64,000 bases of DNA from Siphlonurus alternatus (Eukaryota; Arthropoda; Insecta; Ephemeroptera; Siphlonuridae). The position numbers were made by a program, and so were the translations under genes. Of the stretch, positions 19,183 to 31,103 are shown piece after piece. Where the stretch lies: assembly GCA_949825025.1 (NCBI GenBank), contig OX463781.1, positions 37,845,950 to 37,909,949 of the forward strand, in the 5' to 3' direction. Below the pieces are notes generated by a model that worked only from the letters and a program-made list of their open reading frames with translations, was not told the origin of the DNA and did not search any database. How positions within the stretch are numbered: position 1 is the stretch's first letter; the number at the start of each line of letters is the position of its first letter.

Positions 19183-20997
19183 ATTTGACGAACCGAACGC
19201 TTAAAGTGCTGATTTTCTATTGCTTAGTAAATATAGTGAAGATTTTTTGACTGGCAACTTTTGCAACACTTTAAATGATTGATTAAAAACTTGAAGCGTT
19301 TAAAAGTGTTGAATTTTCAACTTTTGAATTGCGCATCTGTTGAACAAAATTATGATAGATGTAAGTTTTCTTATATAACGTTCCACAATTACACAATCAA
19401 TAATTTATTATTTTTCACATTGTGCTTGCTAACAGCTGTAAAATTTAAGTGATTTGGCAAAAACTTTGCTTGACGCTATAGAAGAATTTTATCAACTAAT
19501 ATAGTAAAATAAATTGAAAGTGTTTTTTTTTTTTCCAGTGAAGAAAGATATGCACATGTGGAAACATATTTATTGGTTACACTATAGTTACAACATAATT
19601 ATGATATTGAGTTCCAACTGCATGCATTATATACATCAAATTAAATACTCTTTTTCAATTAAATTTGTAATTACAATAATTTTCAAAACGAGTACTACAT
19701 AATCCTGCACATATAATATTTAGAAAACATTTATTTTCATTTACAATGTAATAACATTAATCTACACTCATGACAGAACGAAGCAAGTAGTTCATATTTT
19801 TTATTAAAAAATTGAGACCAGAAATTTATTTTAAATAAAAGTGCATTTTTTTCCCCTGTGTTAAAATTAAATAATAACATTTTAAAATTGGAAGATTTTG
19901 GATAAGATAAAGTAATAAAATAAAATAAATTTTCAAGTATAGTAATATTTTAAATGCATTTTTAAACACGATTTTACAAATTTAAAAAAATATACATAAA
20001 TAGTGTTAAGATGTTAAGACTCTGCATACTTTTGCATATTTCGTATTGTATCCCAATGTAATTTTTACGTCACTTTTTTCTAAAATTAATAATTTTATTA
20101 TACAATTAACTTATTTCCTTGATACGAGTTCATTAGCTATGCACCAACGCTCTTATTTTTTTGGATTTCTAATCAAGTTGAATTTTAATTGCACTTAACA
20201 TTTTTTTTTTATTTTAAATTCCCAAAATTAAAACTGCAATCCATATTATTAATGGTTTTAAAATTTTAAAAGTGACATAAAAATAATTTGGGGAAGCTAT
20301 TGAATTTTGAATTTGAATTTTGCATTAGGAAATACGCAACGGTGATGCAGTCTTAAGCAAACAAACGCAAAAATTAAATTAAAAAATAAAATGCTTGTTA
20401 GATGAAATTGTTTAAAAAATGTGTTAAATGTAACAGTTTGCAGTAAGTCTTTGGTAAACAAAATAATAATTAATAATATTAATATTGTAATATTATTCAT
20501 AATAAATAATATGTTTCTAACTGTAAATGTTCGGCAGTTTAAGAGCAGTTATCACATCAATTATTCTTTAAAAAACTGAAATGACAATATATTACATGCA
20601 ATTTAACCCATTGTTAAATTGAATACTGATAAAGTTTTTATTTATCATTGTGATTTTTCAATTGTTTTTCTTATCATTGTGATTCAATAGTTTGTTATAT
20701 TCACTCTACTATCACCTTTTTCACTGTTCATTCTTACAACCTAACCTTACTCGCTTATTTCAACTGATATCACCAAGAAATAGCGGTAAAATTCAAATTT
20801 TCTCAATTTTAAATTTAAAAAAAATCGGTAAATTAACATAATAAAATTATAATACTGTCAAATAATTATAATATCTGATTTTTTCTACTGAGGTCCACCA
20901 TAAAACTTCAGCCTGCAGGCTCACAATTTACTCCATTTCATTTCTTAACCTCAAAATAAAATGTTCTGACAGGTTTTGGGGGGCATTTTTTTCCGGG
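18878..20997. other. AT-rich DNA, no gene seen
   Basis: A 27-base T-run at about 19150-19178 and short homopolymers; no convincing ORF or RNA gene. Confidence 0.55.
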
Positions 20998-21363
20998 TTA
21001 AGGGTAAGGTAACACGCCCAATGTTAAAAAAGTTTCCACACATGAACATAATAAAAAATATCTTAAATTGTTCTCCTATACATCTCTTATCAGCCTATCA
21101 GTAGTTAAAATATCAAGTATACAAATTCGAGCTAGTTTTTGAGTTATTAACTTTTAAATTTGACTGAAATTTAACATGGAAGTTCCATTTCTCCACGTTA
21201 AATTGGTCAACTTTAAAAATTCATAACTTAAAAACTAGCTGAAATTTGTAAACTGATATTTTATCTACTGATAGGAAATGTAGAGGAGAATATTTTAAGA
21301 AAAGTAACATAATTTTTACGTATGGAATTTATTTTTAATATTGGTTTGTTACCTTACTCTTAA
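20998..21363. mobile_element. MITE family G, copy 1 (TTAA-flanked palindrome)
   Basis: Ends TTAAGGGTAAGGTAACA and TTGTTACCTTACTCTTAA are inverted and both carry TTAA (20998-21001, 21360-21363). The interior is a near-palindrome around gtcaaatttaaaagtt / aactttaaaaattc. Related copies lie at about 32916-33160 and 33776-34275. Confidence 0.7.
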
Positions 21364-21593
21364 ATCGAGTACTTAACATTGTGCTAAACTAGAGGCTATA
21401 AACGTGATATTAAAAATGTGAGCTAAATAAGTGCAAAATAATGTTAAAACAGATTCGTTAGCACCGATTTATCCTATGTTTTTAGCACCATATATGCTTA
21501 GCACCTTATTTAGTACTCGATTTAACCCAGGATTTTGTAAATCAAGACTAAAATGCTGAAATCTCTCCAATATTAATTATTATCCAATTGTAA

Positions 21594-21599
21594 TTTATT
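21594..21599 (-). terminator. Candidate poly(A) signal of the GPCR gene
   Basis: AATAAA on the minus strand, 13 bases after the GPCR stop codon. This gives a very short 3' UTR, so a later signal is possible. Confidence 0.35.
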
Positions 21600-21612
21600 T
21601 AACATTTTACAT

Positions 21613-21981
21613 TCACAACGCATCCTCATCATCATCGAACTGAATTCTTGATGTTTTGCACCCTGGTCTCACTAACATCAACTCAGCTGACGCTCTTGGT
21701 GCACAAGAGAGGTGCGAGTTTCTTTGTCCACGGACACTGATGTACGAGGTTGATGTGTTTGCACGTGCCAAAGGTTCTCCAGGTAAGATGGCAGGTACAC
21801 AACGTCCCAATAACGGTACCCTGGACAGAGTTTGGGCAAAGGCGGCTCGAAATCTTGCGTTCATCCAGCAGTATACCAGAGGGTTGTAGCAAGAGTGGGA
21901 CATGGCCAACCAGTGAGCGGCGAACCAAGCGTAAGGTAGTCCGGGCCACATGGCCAAATCAGGGTGAAGATCCAGCATTAT
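21613..21981 (-). CDS. Last exon of a class A neuropeptide-type GPCR (TM7 and C-tail)
   Basis: On the minus strand a splice acceptor (ttaattgcag) precedes base 21981, and the frame runs 122 codons to TGA at 21613-21615. It encodes the end of extracellular loop 3, TM7 with the NPxxY motif as CYNPLVYCWMNARFR, and a cytoplasmic tail with Cys residues that may be palmitoylated, ending in the acidic FDDDEDAL. The AHWLAMSHSCYNP segment resembles insect RYamide and tachykinin-type receptors more than biogenic amine receptors; this is from family memory. The exon is phase 0 and follows on from the TM6 exon at 33280-33348. The receptor would act at the plasma membrane and signal through G proteins. 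Exons for TM1-TM5 were not found in the window. Confidence 0.87.
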   Translation of the reverse strand: MMLDLHPDLAMWPGLPYAWFAAHWLAMSHSCYNPLVYCWMNARFRAAFAQTLSRVPLLGRCVPAILPGEPLARANTSTSYISVRGQRNSHLSCAPRASAELMLVRPGCKTSRIQFDDDEDAL

Positions 21982-22155
21982 CTGCAATTAAAATGGTAGG
22001 TTAGTTCATATTCAAACAAGGTCGATAAAGAAAAATGAGGAGGTAATCCTGCTAATATATAATATGTGTATGTTTTTTCGTAAAAAAAAATATACATTAA
22101 TGTCCATCCAAGATTATATTGACATAATTTCAATGAATGATGCATAAAATATGTA

Positions 22156-22412
22156 TTAAGGGCATTCGCAAAGCACTTTAACCCTAGATTCTTAACACCC
22201 GGGAAAAGCTTTAGTACTGAACATGGAACTAAACCAGGTGCTAAAACTGTGGGCTTAATCGGGGGTTAACGTATTTGCTAAACATTGCTTAACCCCGATT
22301 TTTAGCCCACATTTTTAGCAAGATGTTTAGCCCCTACCGTGTTTAGTACTCGATTTAATGCGGGGGATAAAAATCGAGGCTAAAGTAAGGTTACAGTGCT
22401 TCGTAAATGGCC
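22156..22412. mobile_element. MITE family H-related element
   Basis: Ends gggcattcgcaaagcact and agtgcttcgtaaatggcc are inverted, about 255 bp apart. The ends resemble those of the element at 33924-34065. The interior carries cTTTAGTACTcgattta-like and ggggttaa/ttaacccc inverted pairs. Confidence 0.55.
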
Positions 22413-23705
22413 TCCATTCGTCCATTGTGTTTGTTAATTTCAAGTAAAAACTTTTAATTTTTATGTTAAGATTTACATTATAAAAATACATAATTGATGA
22501 GAGACGCTGATGTAATTTGTTGTTATTACCGGCATTTAAAAGAAAAAGGGGAATGTTGATAACTCCCAATATTAATTTCCAAATGAAATTTTCTACGTTA
22601 TACATAAAATATAATAGAATATATAAATAATTTATAATAATAATTTACTATATATTTATATATAAATTAATATAATTATGATTTTACAGCATTAACGTCT
22701 ATGTTAAATAAACATATAATTATATCCAAATGGATATATACATTGAATTAATATTTTAATTGTTAAATATATATGAAAGGTAGATAATTATGAATAATTT
22801 ATTGTGATTTAAACGGTTTTAATTTTCTGTAGAAAAAAATAACCAAAATTATATAACCAGCATGTGTTAACAAGAAATTTAAAATATTAATACTGACAAA
22901 ATAAATATAATACATATTTACTTACAATATATTATGTAATATTTTACATCAGTAACATAAACTTATTTTATTTATTTTTTAAGGTTTTAATGTAGTTTCA
23001 GAAAAATTAAAGGCATCCATTATATGTTAAACAAAGTATGGAATTAACAATGTTACCGAATTATTAATTATCATAACAGTACAAAGGATTTTGAAATGTT
23101 ATTAATTTAATAAATTAGTAAATTATTAGTAAAAATTTTAGTTTTCGAATCCTCTGTTAGAAAATTATAATTTCCTTAAAATGTACACTTTAAATTTTGT
23201 TTACAACTATGTGCAACTAAATGGGTAAAAAGCACCATAAACGTTTCTTAACAAATTTTAATAATAATTTACGCCTAAAATCACTTAACATTCTTTCATA
23301 ATTTAACGTGATATTCTTAAAATGTATCTAAAAATTCGAAGAGGAAAAGTTTCTCTCATTTTCCACGTCATGATAATTATATGGCGATTCGGAGCAAAGA
23401 TTATAGATAATGTATTATAAATCTTCAGAGCATACTGTGTAGATTATAATTTAGCTGGGTATGAACTCGTGCAAGGCAGTGCAAAAACATCCAATGGTGT
23501 GGGTGTTTTCCATAAGGGTATAGCTAGGGGAGTTAGCATTAATACAAAGTTAATATAAAACATTTATTTATGAACTTTGAGCTTTGTGTTTTGGAAATTG
23601 CTCGGTTTATAGCGTTTTTTCTTGCAAATCAAATCCCTTGTACATCAAACTGAGAATTGAGAGCAACTCATGTTTAACTTCACAGCAATTATCTTAAAAA
23701 TCAAC
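22413..23705. other. Intron DNA, no further feature seen
   Basis: AT-rich sequence inside the GPCR intron with no ORF or repeat boundary that I can support. Confidence 0.5.
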
Positions 23706-24173
23706 AATTAGGTTGCTGCATGCCATTTTTTTATTAGCTCACTCGAAAGAGGAGGTTGAGAAATACATCTGTGAATTTTATGCGATTTTTTTAAGTACTG
23801 CATCTTGCCTAAAATAGAGATGAAAAGAGGTCGCGTGACCTGGAGGCTTTGTCTGCAACGCTTATGACGTCATTACATTCTTTGGTTCTACTATATAATG
23901 CTTGTAAACAACCACGTTGCTATGGAAACAAATAATAATTTTTAATAAACAAGCAACAATGCAATAATTGTTTACATGTGTTATATAGATAAACCAAAGA
24001 ATGTAATGACGTCATAGGCGTTGCGGCAGGCGCCTCCAGGTCACCTGACCTCTTATCATCTCCATTTTAGTTATGATGCAGTACTAAAAAAAATTGCATA
24101 AAATTCACAGGTGCATTTCTCAACCTCCTCTTTCGATTGAGCTACTAAAAAAATGGCATGCAGCAACCTAATT
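23706..24173. mobile_element. MITE family C palindrome, copy 1
   Basis: A 468-bp inverted repeat with ends aattaggttgctgcatgcc and ggcatgcagcaacctaatt. Arms share ATGACGTCATTACATTCTTTGG and the CTCCAGGTCACG-type segment. CRE octamers TGACGTCA occur at 23865-23872 and 24007-24014, one in each arm. A related copy lies at 60185-60600. Confidence 0.85.
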
Positions 24174-24262
24174 AGAAAAAAAAACTTCAAAATCAAAACA
24201 AAATTAAATGAGAAAAATAAATTCTCTTCCAAAATTTACTGTCTCATTATAACGATACCATT

Positions 24263-24619
24263 TTAAAGGGATACAGGCCTCAAATTAAAAATTAGGCAGT
24301 CACAGAGAATTGCTTGAGTTGACAATCAACATTTGAATTATTTTTTCCGTGCGCGATGCAGCTGCATGAGCGGGGGCTGCAAAGTATTAAGGATGCAGAT
24401 CCTTGATGACGTCAAAATGACGTCAAAAAATATGGCGGCGTATATATTGTTGTGCGTTGTGAGGTCATTTTGACGTCATCAAGGACCTGCATCCTTACTT
24501 TGAAGCCCGCGCTCATGCAGCTGCATCACGCACGTAAAAAATTATCCGAATGTTGATTGTCAACTCAAGCAACTCTCTGTGACTGTCAAATATTTAATTT
24601 GAGGCCTGTATGCCTTTAA
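24263..24619. mobile_element. MITE family D palindrome, TTAA-flanked
   Basis: Left end TTAAAGGGATACAGGCCTC (24263 on) pairs with right end gaggcctgtatgcctttaa (to 24619). The arms are long and nearly perfect, with the centre around tatggcggcgtatata. Three TGACGTCA octamers lie near the centre (24407-24414, 24418-24425, 24471-24478). Confidence 0.85.
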
Positions 24620-24716
24620 ACATTTTTTTAATGAGTAATTAGCTTTAGAAATTAATATATGAACAATTTAAATAAGAAGAACCAGGGGTAAAGAACAGCT
24701 TATTGTATATATACAT

Positions 24717-26995
24717 ATATACAGAGTGAACCACAATTCGCGTGCCAACTTTTTTCGTAAATTTGGTATTGCAAAAATTTTCGTACAAACTTCAAATTTG
24801 GTACACTTGTAGCTGAGGGTTGTAAAAATTAGTTCAGGGTGTTAAAATTTTTATTGGACATCAACAACACCCCTTTCAGGGGTGGTTTTTAGAAAAATTA
24901 TTTTCGTCTTATGGAAATTCAATGTTAAATACAACTTTTTTTGAAATCATTGTAATTTTGCGCAGAAAGTTTCTAGCATAGGGTAATCGACCCTCCTGGA
25001 CTCAGAAATAATTTTAGATTTTTTCCCCGACGCACCCCTAAGGGTGGAGACCTACCCCTAAAATCCATTTTCCTTAAAAATTGTGCTAAAATTATGAAAT
25101 TAATTTTCAAGGGGTAATCGACCCTCCTGAACTCGGAAGTAACTTTAGATTTTTTCCCCGACGCACCCTTGAGGGTGGAGACCTACCCCTAAATCCATTT
25201 TCCTTAAAAATTGTGCTAAAATTATGAAATTAATTTTCAAGGGGTAATCGACCCTCCTAAACTCGGAAATAATTTTAGATTTATTCCCCGACGCACCCCT
25301 GAGGGTAGAGACCTACCCCTAAAATTCATTTTCCTTAAAAATTGTGCTAAAATTATGAAATTTATTTTCAAGGGATAATCGACCCTCCTGAACCCGGAAA
25401 TAATTTTAGATTTTTTCCCCGACGCACCCCTGAGGGTAGAAACCTACCCCTAAAATTCATTTTCCTTAAAAATTGTGCTAAAATTATGAAATTAATTTTC
25501 AAAGGGTAATCGACCCTCTTGAACTTGGAAATAATTTTAAATTTTTTCCCCGATGCAACCCTGAAGGTAAACTGCTACCCACCATATCCTTCATTCTTAA
25601 TAATCGATTAGAAATTGTGAATTAAATTTTTTTCGGGATTTATCGAAATTTTCACAGAAAACAATATCCCATGCAGACTCACCCCTTCACTTGCAGCATG
25701 ACTGTGGTTTCACTCAATGTGCCCACCGTTAATTGGCGTGATGGCACATGTTGGTCCCCTCAACGAGGCTATGTGTGTAGGTGCAGGGCCTCTAACATCT
25801 GAGGTGTGACCAATTCCATGCAACGTCTGATCTCCACTTTCAGTTCGTCAATGGTCTCAAATCTCCTTCTTGTAAACATTTCGCTTCAGAAAGAGATTTG
25901 AGACCATTGACGAGCTCAAAGTGACAGACGTTATGTGTTATGTGGAATTGGTCACACCTCAGTTGTTAAAGGCACACATAGCCTCGTTGTGCAGACCAAC
26001 ATTTGCCTTCACGCCATGCAATTAACGGTGGACACATCCATCGTCATGCTGCAAGTGAAGAGGTGAGTCTGTGATTTCTTTTTATTAAAGATTCCGATCC
26101 CGAAAAAAAAAAAAAATCACAATTCCTACTCGGTTATTAAGAATAAAGGTTATGGTGGGTAGCCGTACGTTGACCCTCAGGGTTGCGTTGGGGAAAAAAT
26201 CTAAAATTATTTCCGAGTTCAGAAGGGTAGAGTACCCCTTGAAAATTAATTTCACAATTTTTAAGAAAAATGGATTTTAGGGGTAGTTTTTCACCCTCAG
26301 GGTTGCGTTGGGGAAAAATCTAAAATTATTTCCGGGTTCAAGAGGTTCGATTACCCCTTGAAAATTAATTTCATAATTTTAGCACAATTTTTAAGGAAAA
26401 TGAATTTTAGGGGTAGGTCTCTACCCTCAGGGGTGCGTCGGGGAATAAATCTAAAATTATTTCCGAGTTTAGGAGGGTCGATTACCCCTTGAAAATTAAT
26501 TTCATAATTTTAGCACAATTTTTAAGGAAAATGGATTTAGGGGTAGGTCTCCACCCTCAAGGGTGCGTCGGGGAAAAAATCTAAAGTTACTTCCGAGTTC
26601 AGGAGGGTCGATTACCCCTTGAAAATTAATTTCATAATTTTAGCACAATTTTTAAGGAAAATGGATTTTAGGGGTAGGTCTCCACCCTTAGGGGTGCGTC
26701 GGGGAAAAAATCTAAAATTATTTCTGAGTCCAGGAGGGTCGATTACCCTATGCTAGAAACTTTCTGCGCAAAATTACAATGATTTCAAAAAAAGTTGTAT
26801 TTAACATTGAATTTCCATAAGGCGAAAATAATTTTTCTAAAAACCACCCCTGAAAGGGATGTTGTTGATGTCCAATAAAAATTTTAACACCCTGAACTAA
26901 TTTTTACATCCCTCAGCTACAAGTGTACCAAATTTGAAGTTTGCAATACCAAATTTACGAAAAAAGTTGGCACGCGAATTGTGGTTCACTCTGTA
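24717..26995. repeat. 2.3-kb giant inverted repeat with internal ~130-bp tandem units
   Basis: The left end TATACAGAGTGAACCACAAT is the reverse complement of the right end (attgtggttcactctgtata). Each arm holds about five ~130-bp tandem units starting near ggggtaatcgaccctcctg: 24981, 25111, 25241, 25371 and 25503 on the left, and reversed copies at about 26170-26760 on the right. The axis is near 25879, where tcaatggtctcaaatctc (25848-25865) faces its complement (25893-25910) across a 27-nt loop. The TA-rich ends suggest a TA-targeting (Tc1/mariner-like) element. RNA from it would fold into a very long hairpin. Confidence 0.9.
25665..26085. pseudogene. Decayed transposase-like remnant at the palindrome centre (two facing copies)
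   Basis: Read outwards from the axis, each half shows a broken frame with TIDELK, VTPQLL and, after a frame change, an HAINGGH-like stretch. These resemble the C-terminus of insect Tc1/mariner-type DDE transposase-like proteins, which often end in a pattern close to CI-x2-NGGHFEHL. The same traces occur on both halves in opposite orientation. Stops and frame changes rule out function. Assignment is by pattern memory only. Confidence 0.35.
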
Positions 26996-27064
26996 TATAT
27001 ATATTTGTCTTTGATTTATTATGAAATATTACTTCAAAATTTGTAAATAGTTTAACTCCATCCT

Positions 27065-27298
27065 TTAATTGAAAAATTTAGACTTCAACTCATCCATTAC
27101 ATGTCTAAACCTAATTTTTTTACCTCTAAAACACATCTTATTTTCTCTTTTGCTCAAAGTGTGGATTGCAGATAATACTTCTAACATTTTACGTTCAAGA
27201 AGAGGAAAATATACGAAATCTCGTTATTTTTCCTCTAAAATGGTGCAAAATAATAAAAAAATTAGACAAGAAGAGAAATTATTAGCGAATAATAGATG
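27065..27298. repeat. Dispersed repeat family O, copy 1
   Basis: Contains aactcatccattacatgtctaaacc..., acctctaaaacacatcttatttt..., and taacattttacgttcaagaag. Similar strings recur at 29600-29825, 36735-36905, 44557-44795 and, reversed, 45195-45505. Ends are not clear; the short ORF within it is not a gene. Confidence 0.55.
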
Positions 27299-27832
27299 AA
27301 ATTTATTTTCACGTGGGTTATAGCGTTTATGGAAAAGGACGCTCGTCTCAGTGAACAATGAAAAGGTCGTTCCTTATGAAGTATTGCATGCTATTTTTTG
27401 CAACAAAGTTTTCGACTTAAAATGTAATCAGGTAAACAAAAACATCTGGAAGCTATATTATAACAGCTTCATGTGCTATATTTAACACACAATAATCAGA
27501 AAGTATAATATGTACACATCCGCTAAATGTTCTATGTGCATTTTTTTTAATACATATTCTTTCATGGTGTAAACAGTTGAAAGTATAGTAACTCGTAATT
27601 AAACTGTATTATTAAATTAATTACTTAGTAACTAAATTATTTTGTGTACTTCAATAATAAACATTTATAAAACATGCTTTGTTTTAAGGATTAAACTAAA
27701 TTTATTTTACAACTGATAAGTTCTTTACATTTGAATTTTCAATAGCTGCAAAGAATTTTGTTTGTTTCAAACGTTTCCCCCAGAAGCAAGAATTTCAAGA
27801 TTATTTTCTGGTATTCTTATTTTATAATATTT

Positions 27833-27836
<4 letters not shown>

Positions 27837-27926
<90 letters not shown>
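27837..27926. repeat. (CT)n microsatellite
   Basis: About 45 CT units; source of spurious Ser-Leu and Arg-Glu frames. Confidence 0.97.
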
Positions 27927-27929
<3 letters not shown>

Positions 27930-28055
27930 TACCCTTTTTATTTGATGAATTCTTGTGGAAATTCTCATTAAAATATTGACATTGAATGCAAAATCTATTA
28001 TCTTTTCATTGCATTGGAATTTCAGGTGTTGAACGTTGAACAGAAATACAGCACT

Positions 28056-28060
<5 letters not shown>

Positions 28061-28096
<36 letters not shown>
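28061..28096. repeat. (TA)n microsatellite
   Basis: About 18 TA units. Confidence 0.93.
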
Positions 28097-28098
<2 letters not shown>

Positions 28099-29179
28099 AT
28101 CGGTGTCTCATTTGAATTTAAGAACAATGACAGAATTATAATAACAGAATAACTTCAAAATTTTAGCAAGCAAACCAAAATTAGTGTTCTTTAAAATAAA
28201 TGTATAAAATCACGAATATAACAAAATATGCCTTGACTTGTAAAATTCAAAATATCACAAATTTCAGTTCATATAGTTAAGATACTTTTTGTTTTGAGTT
28301 CATAAAAGTGTGTTGATTAATTACCTCAAAATAGTAAACATATAAACAACGTTAACATCAAAACAACATGAAAATATTAAATATAATATGTATAGAATTT
28401 CAATAAAACGTTATTTTTATTCAATGAAATAAATTTAATATAATATTGATTATAGCTAAGAGCAATAATATTTTAATTATATTTTATTACTTGAAATATA
28501 TTTAACGATGTTATTAAAAAATACTCTTATTTTTTATATTGTTCCATTTCTTCTGCTATTTTTAAACTCTTTACTTAATTGAAATATCCAATAGAGAGTT
28601 TGTATAATCATTAGCATAAACTTTTGGAACACTAATTTGTTGCATTCTCTACAAGGTTTTAATAACATAATGTTGTTTACAAGTTTTTTGTAAGTTATAC
28701 TCGAATGGTTTTATGCTCCAAGTTAGATCATAATTATTAATTGTTTAGGGAATAAACGTCCCATTTCACGTGTCTTCCAAACAAGTGGTATGTTTCTGAT
28801 AAACTCTGTGTCTCATAGGCTTTTCGAAGTTCAACAAAGTCCTCTAAATTTCAAATTCTAGATTTCCAGCTAACTACACCGTGTACAAAACAAACAAACT
28901 TGGGTAGACATGGCTTATAGGAGCTTATAAGTATTACGTAAATTCAAGAGGAAGTCTCCGTGGGCATAACAACATATTTTCTATTGAAAGTAATCACGAA
29001 ATTGTATAATTGTAGAGAAGTTAATATAATGATAAGTTTTTCACAGCCTAGAAAAAAAATAGTTAACTTGATTCAATTCAATTGCAGGGAGTGTTACCAT
29101 AATATAATTGTTTATACTGCTTTGATTTGCTTGTATGCAGGATTATTTGTTATGTTTTTTTTTTTTTATTTTTTTTATT
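28097..29179. other. Intron DNA, no gene seen
   Basis: AT-rich, no coding signal or bounded repeat. Confidence 0.5.
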
Positions 29180-29277
29180 GACGTACTTTCAAAGTGTTTG
29201 TGATTATTGTTTATGACGTGCTTATATTGCTGTACAATCAAAGAGCAATAAAATGATTATGAATTATGAATTATGAT
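29180..29277 (+). mobile_element. 5'-truncated 3' end of a Jockey-like LINE
   Basis: GACGTGCTTATATTGCTGTACAATC with AAAGAGCAATAAA and an (ATTATGA)n tail matches the 3' end of the antisense LINE at 42458-43405. Only about 100 bp remains, with no coding part. Confidence 0.6.
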
Positions 29278-29599
29278 TCTAGTATTATGTGGCAACCCTG
29301 TTGTATGTACAAGTTAAAAGAGTGTGCGCGCAAATACTATACACGTCCACTACAATGCGCAGTTGCCACATTTGTTTGATAACTATTTCGATTTAGTTAC
29401 CGAGTTAACTATATTTTTTCTAGGCTACGAAATATTTACTAATATTTTAATTTCCCTATAAATATACAGTTTCAAGATTATATTAAGTAGAAAATATGTT
29501 GTTGGACCCGCGGAGTCCCCCTTTAAAGCAAATTTTAATAAAATTCAATAAAGAATGCAGAAAAGAAGAAATTTGGAAAAAAAAAAATGTACATATACC

Positions 29600-29828
29600 C
29601 TAGTTGAAAAATTTCATTTTAATAACTCATCCTTTACACGTCTTATCCTAATATTTTTAACTCAAAAACACATCTTATTTCCTCCTTGCTCAATGTGAGG
29701 ATAAAATGGAGAAAATATTTCTAACATTTTATGATCCATAAGGAGAAAGAAAACTTAATATCGTATTTTTCTCTCTTTTTTTTTCCTTAAAGTGGTGGAA
29801 AAAAGGAGGGAATTAGACTTTGAGAGAG
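29600..29828. repeat. Dispersed repeat family O, copy 2
   Basis: Shares the aactcatcctttacacgtc, aaaacacatcttatttcc and ctaacattttatg strings with the other copies. Confidence 0.5.
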
Positions 29829-29829
29829 C

Positions 29830-31103
29830 TTTAATAGTAGGGCTGTGAAATCGATCTCGAGATTCGAGTCGGATCGAGTCAAAATTTTCGGGATCTCGAT
29901 TTTATTGTGTACCGAAAACCGAGTTTTTCGAGTTTCGAGCCGAAATCGAGCTTTTCAACACTCGAATCGAAATCGAGATTCTCGAGATTTGAACCAAATC
30001 CGAGCTTTTCGAGTATTGGGCCGTTGCTTGAATTGTTAATTTATTTTTACTATGTAAATTCAGAAAAAAAATTTTTTTATATACTTAATTACTATTATAC
30101 GCTATAGGTACTGCACATGTTTTCACTTAATGGGAGTTTTAGTTGAATATGCTCTTATACTCATACGTTATTTAACTTGTGTTGTGGGGTTGTTGACCTA
30201 GTAAAAATACTACCTGGAGGGTCCGACACCGATGGACAGACACGCAGGGAGGAATTAGCGGTATTTAAGGTTGACTGACATTTATAAAAATGTAAATAAA
30301 GAGCTTTGCTTTAAAATTTTTATTCAATACAAAAATGAACGCGTCCCTTAATTTTCTGCCAATGTTAAGTTCTTTCTTGGAAATCCTTTATCACACTGCG
30401 ATTGACACATGCAAGGACACAAGCAGGTAAAATGGTCAAAAAATTTAGCATGAGAATGAGGTATTTATAAATATATATATATTTTTATCTCGACTTATTC
30501 TTAAAACTTCTTCACACGACTTAGTTATAACGTTATAACAATACTGTGTTTAATTTTGAATGCTTCAATGTTTACGCTAATAGCAGAACTAATATAGCAT
30601 CGCTAACATATTGGAAAAAAATAAAATAAAAAATTTAAGAATAAAATTGTTTGACTATGAAGTAGGCGTTATTCAGAGGGTTTAATATATGTAGTTAATT
30701 CAATTGAAAATTCATAACTTAAGGTCCTCAATTAAACAGAAAAAAAAATCTTGTAGTTCCGCTGTGTTTTTTTTTCTACTAAATTATAGCACACACAAAT
30801 TGAAAGAGAACAAAAATTAATTTAAAAACATTTCTCCTTAACTTGTTATGATTAATTTGCGTATTTATGGATTCTATCAAGATTATTGCACAGTTATCTA
30901 TAAAGCAAAAAATAATATTTTTGAGCTTTGACTCGATTTTGAGCCATTTCAAGATTTGGCTCGATTTTTGAGCTTGGCTCGATTTTCGAACTTGGTTCGA
31001 TTTTCGAGCCTGGCTCGAAATATCGGGTTTCGAGCAAACTCGAGCTTTTTTTTTCGAGATCGAGCTGAAAATTTTTCGAGTTTTCTACAGCCCTATTTAA
31101 CAG
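29830..31103. mobile_element. Non-autonomous hAT-type element with 8-bp target duplication
   Basis: TAGGGCTGT begins at 29838 and its inverse ACAGCCCTA ends at 31095. Directly outside are TTTAATAG (29830-29837) and TTTAACAG (31096-31103), an 8-bp target duplication with one mismatch. YAGGGCTG-type ends with 8-bp duplications are typical of hAT. Near both ends are many ctcgattttcgagc-type subterminal motifs in opposite orientation (29855-30020 and 30920-31085). The 0.9-kb interior has no transposase ORF. Confidence 0.85.

Noticed and set aside
23706..26995. CRISPR-like regular repeats
   Set aside because: Units are ~130 bp, contiguous and mirrored; eukaryotic context; no spacers.
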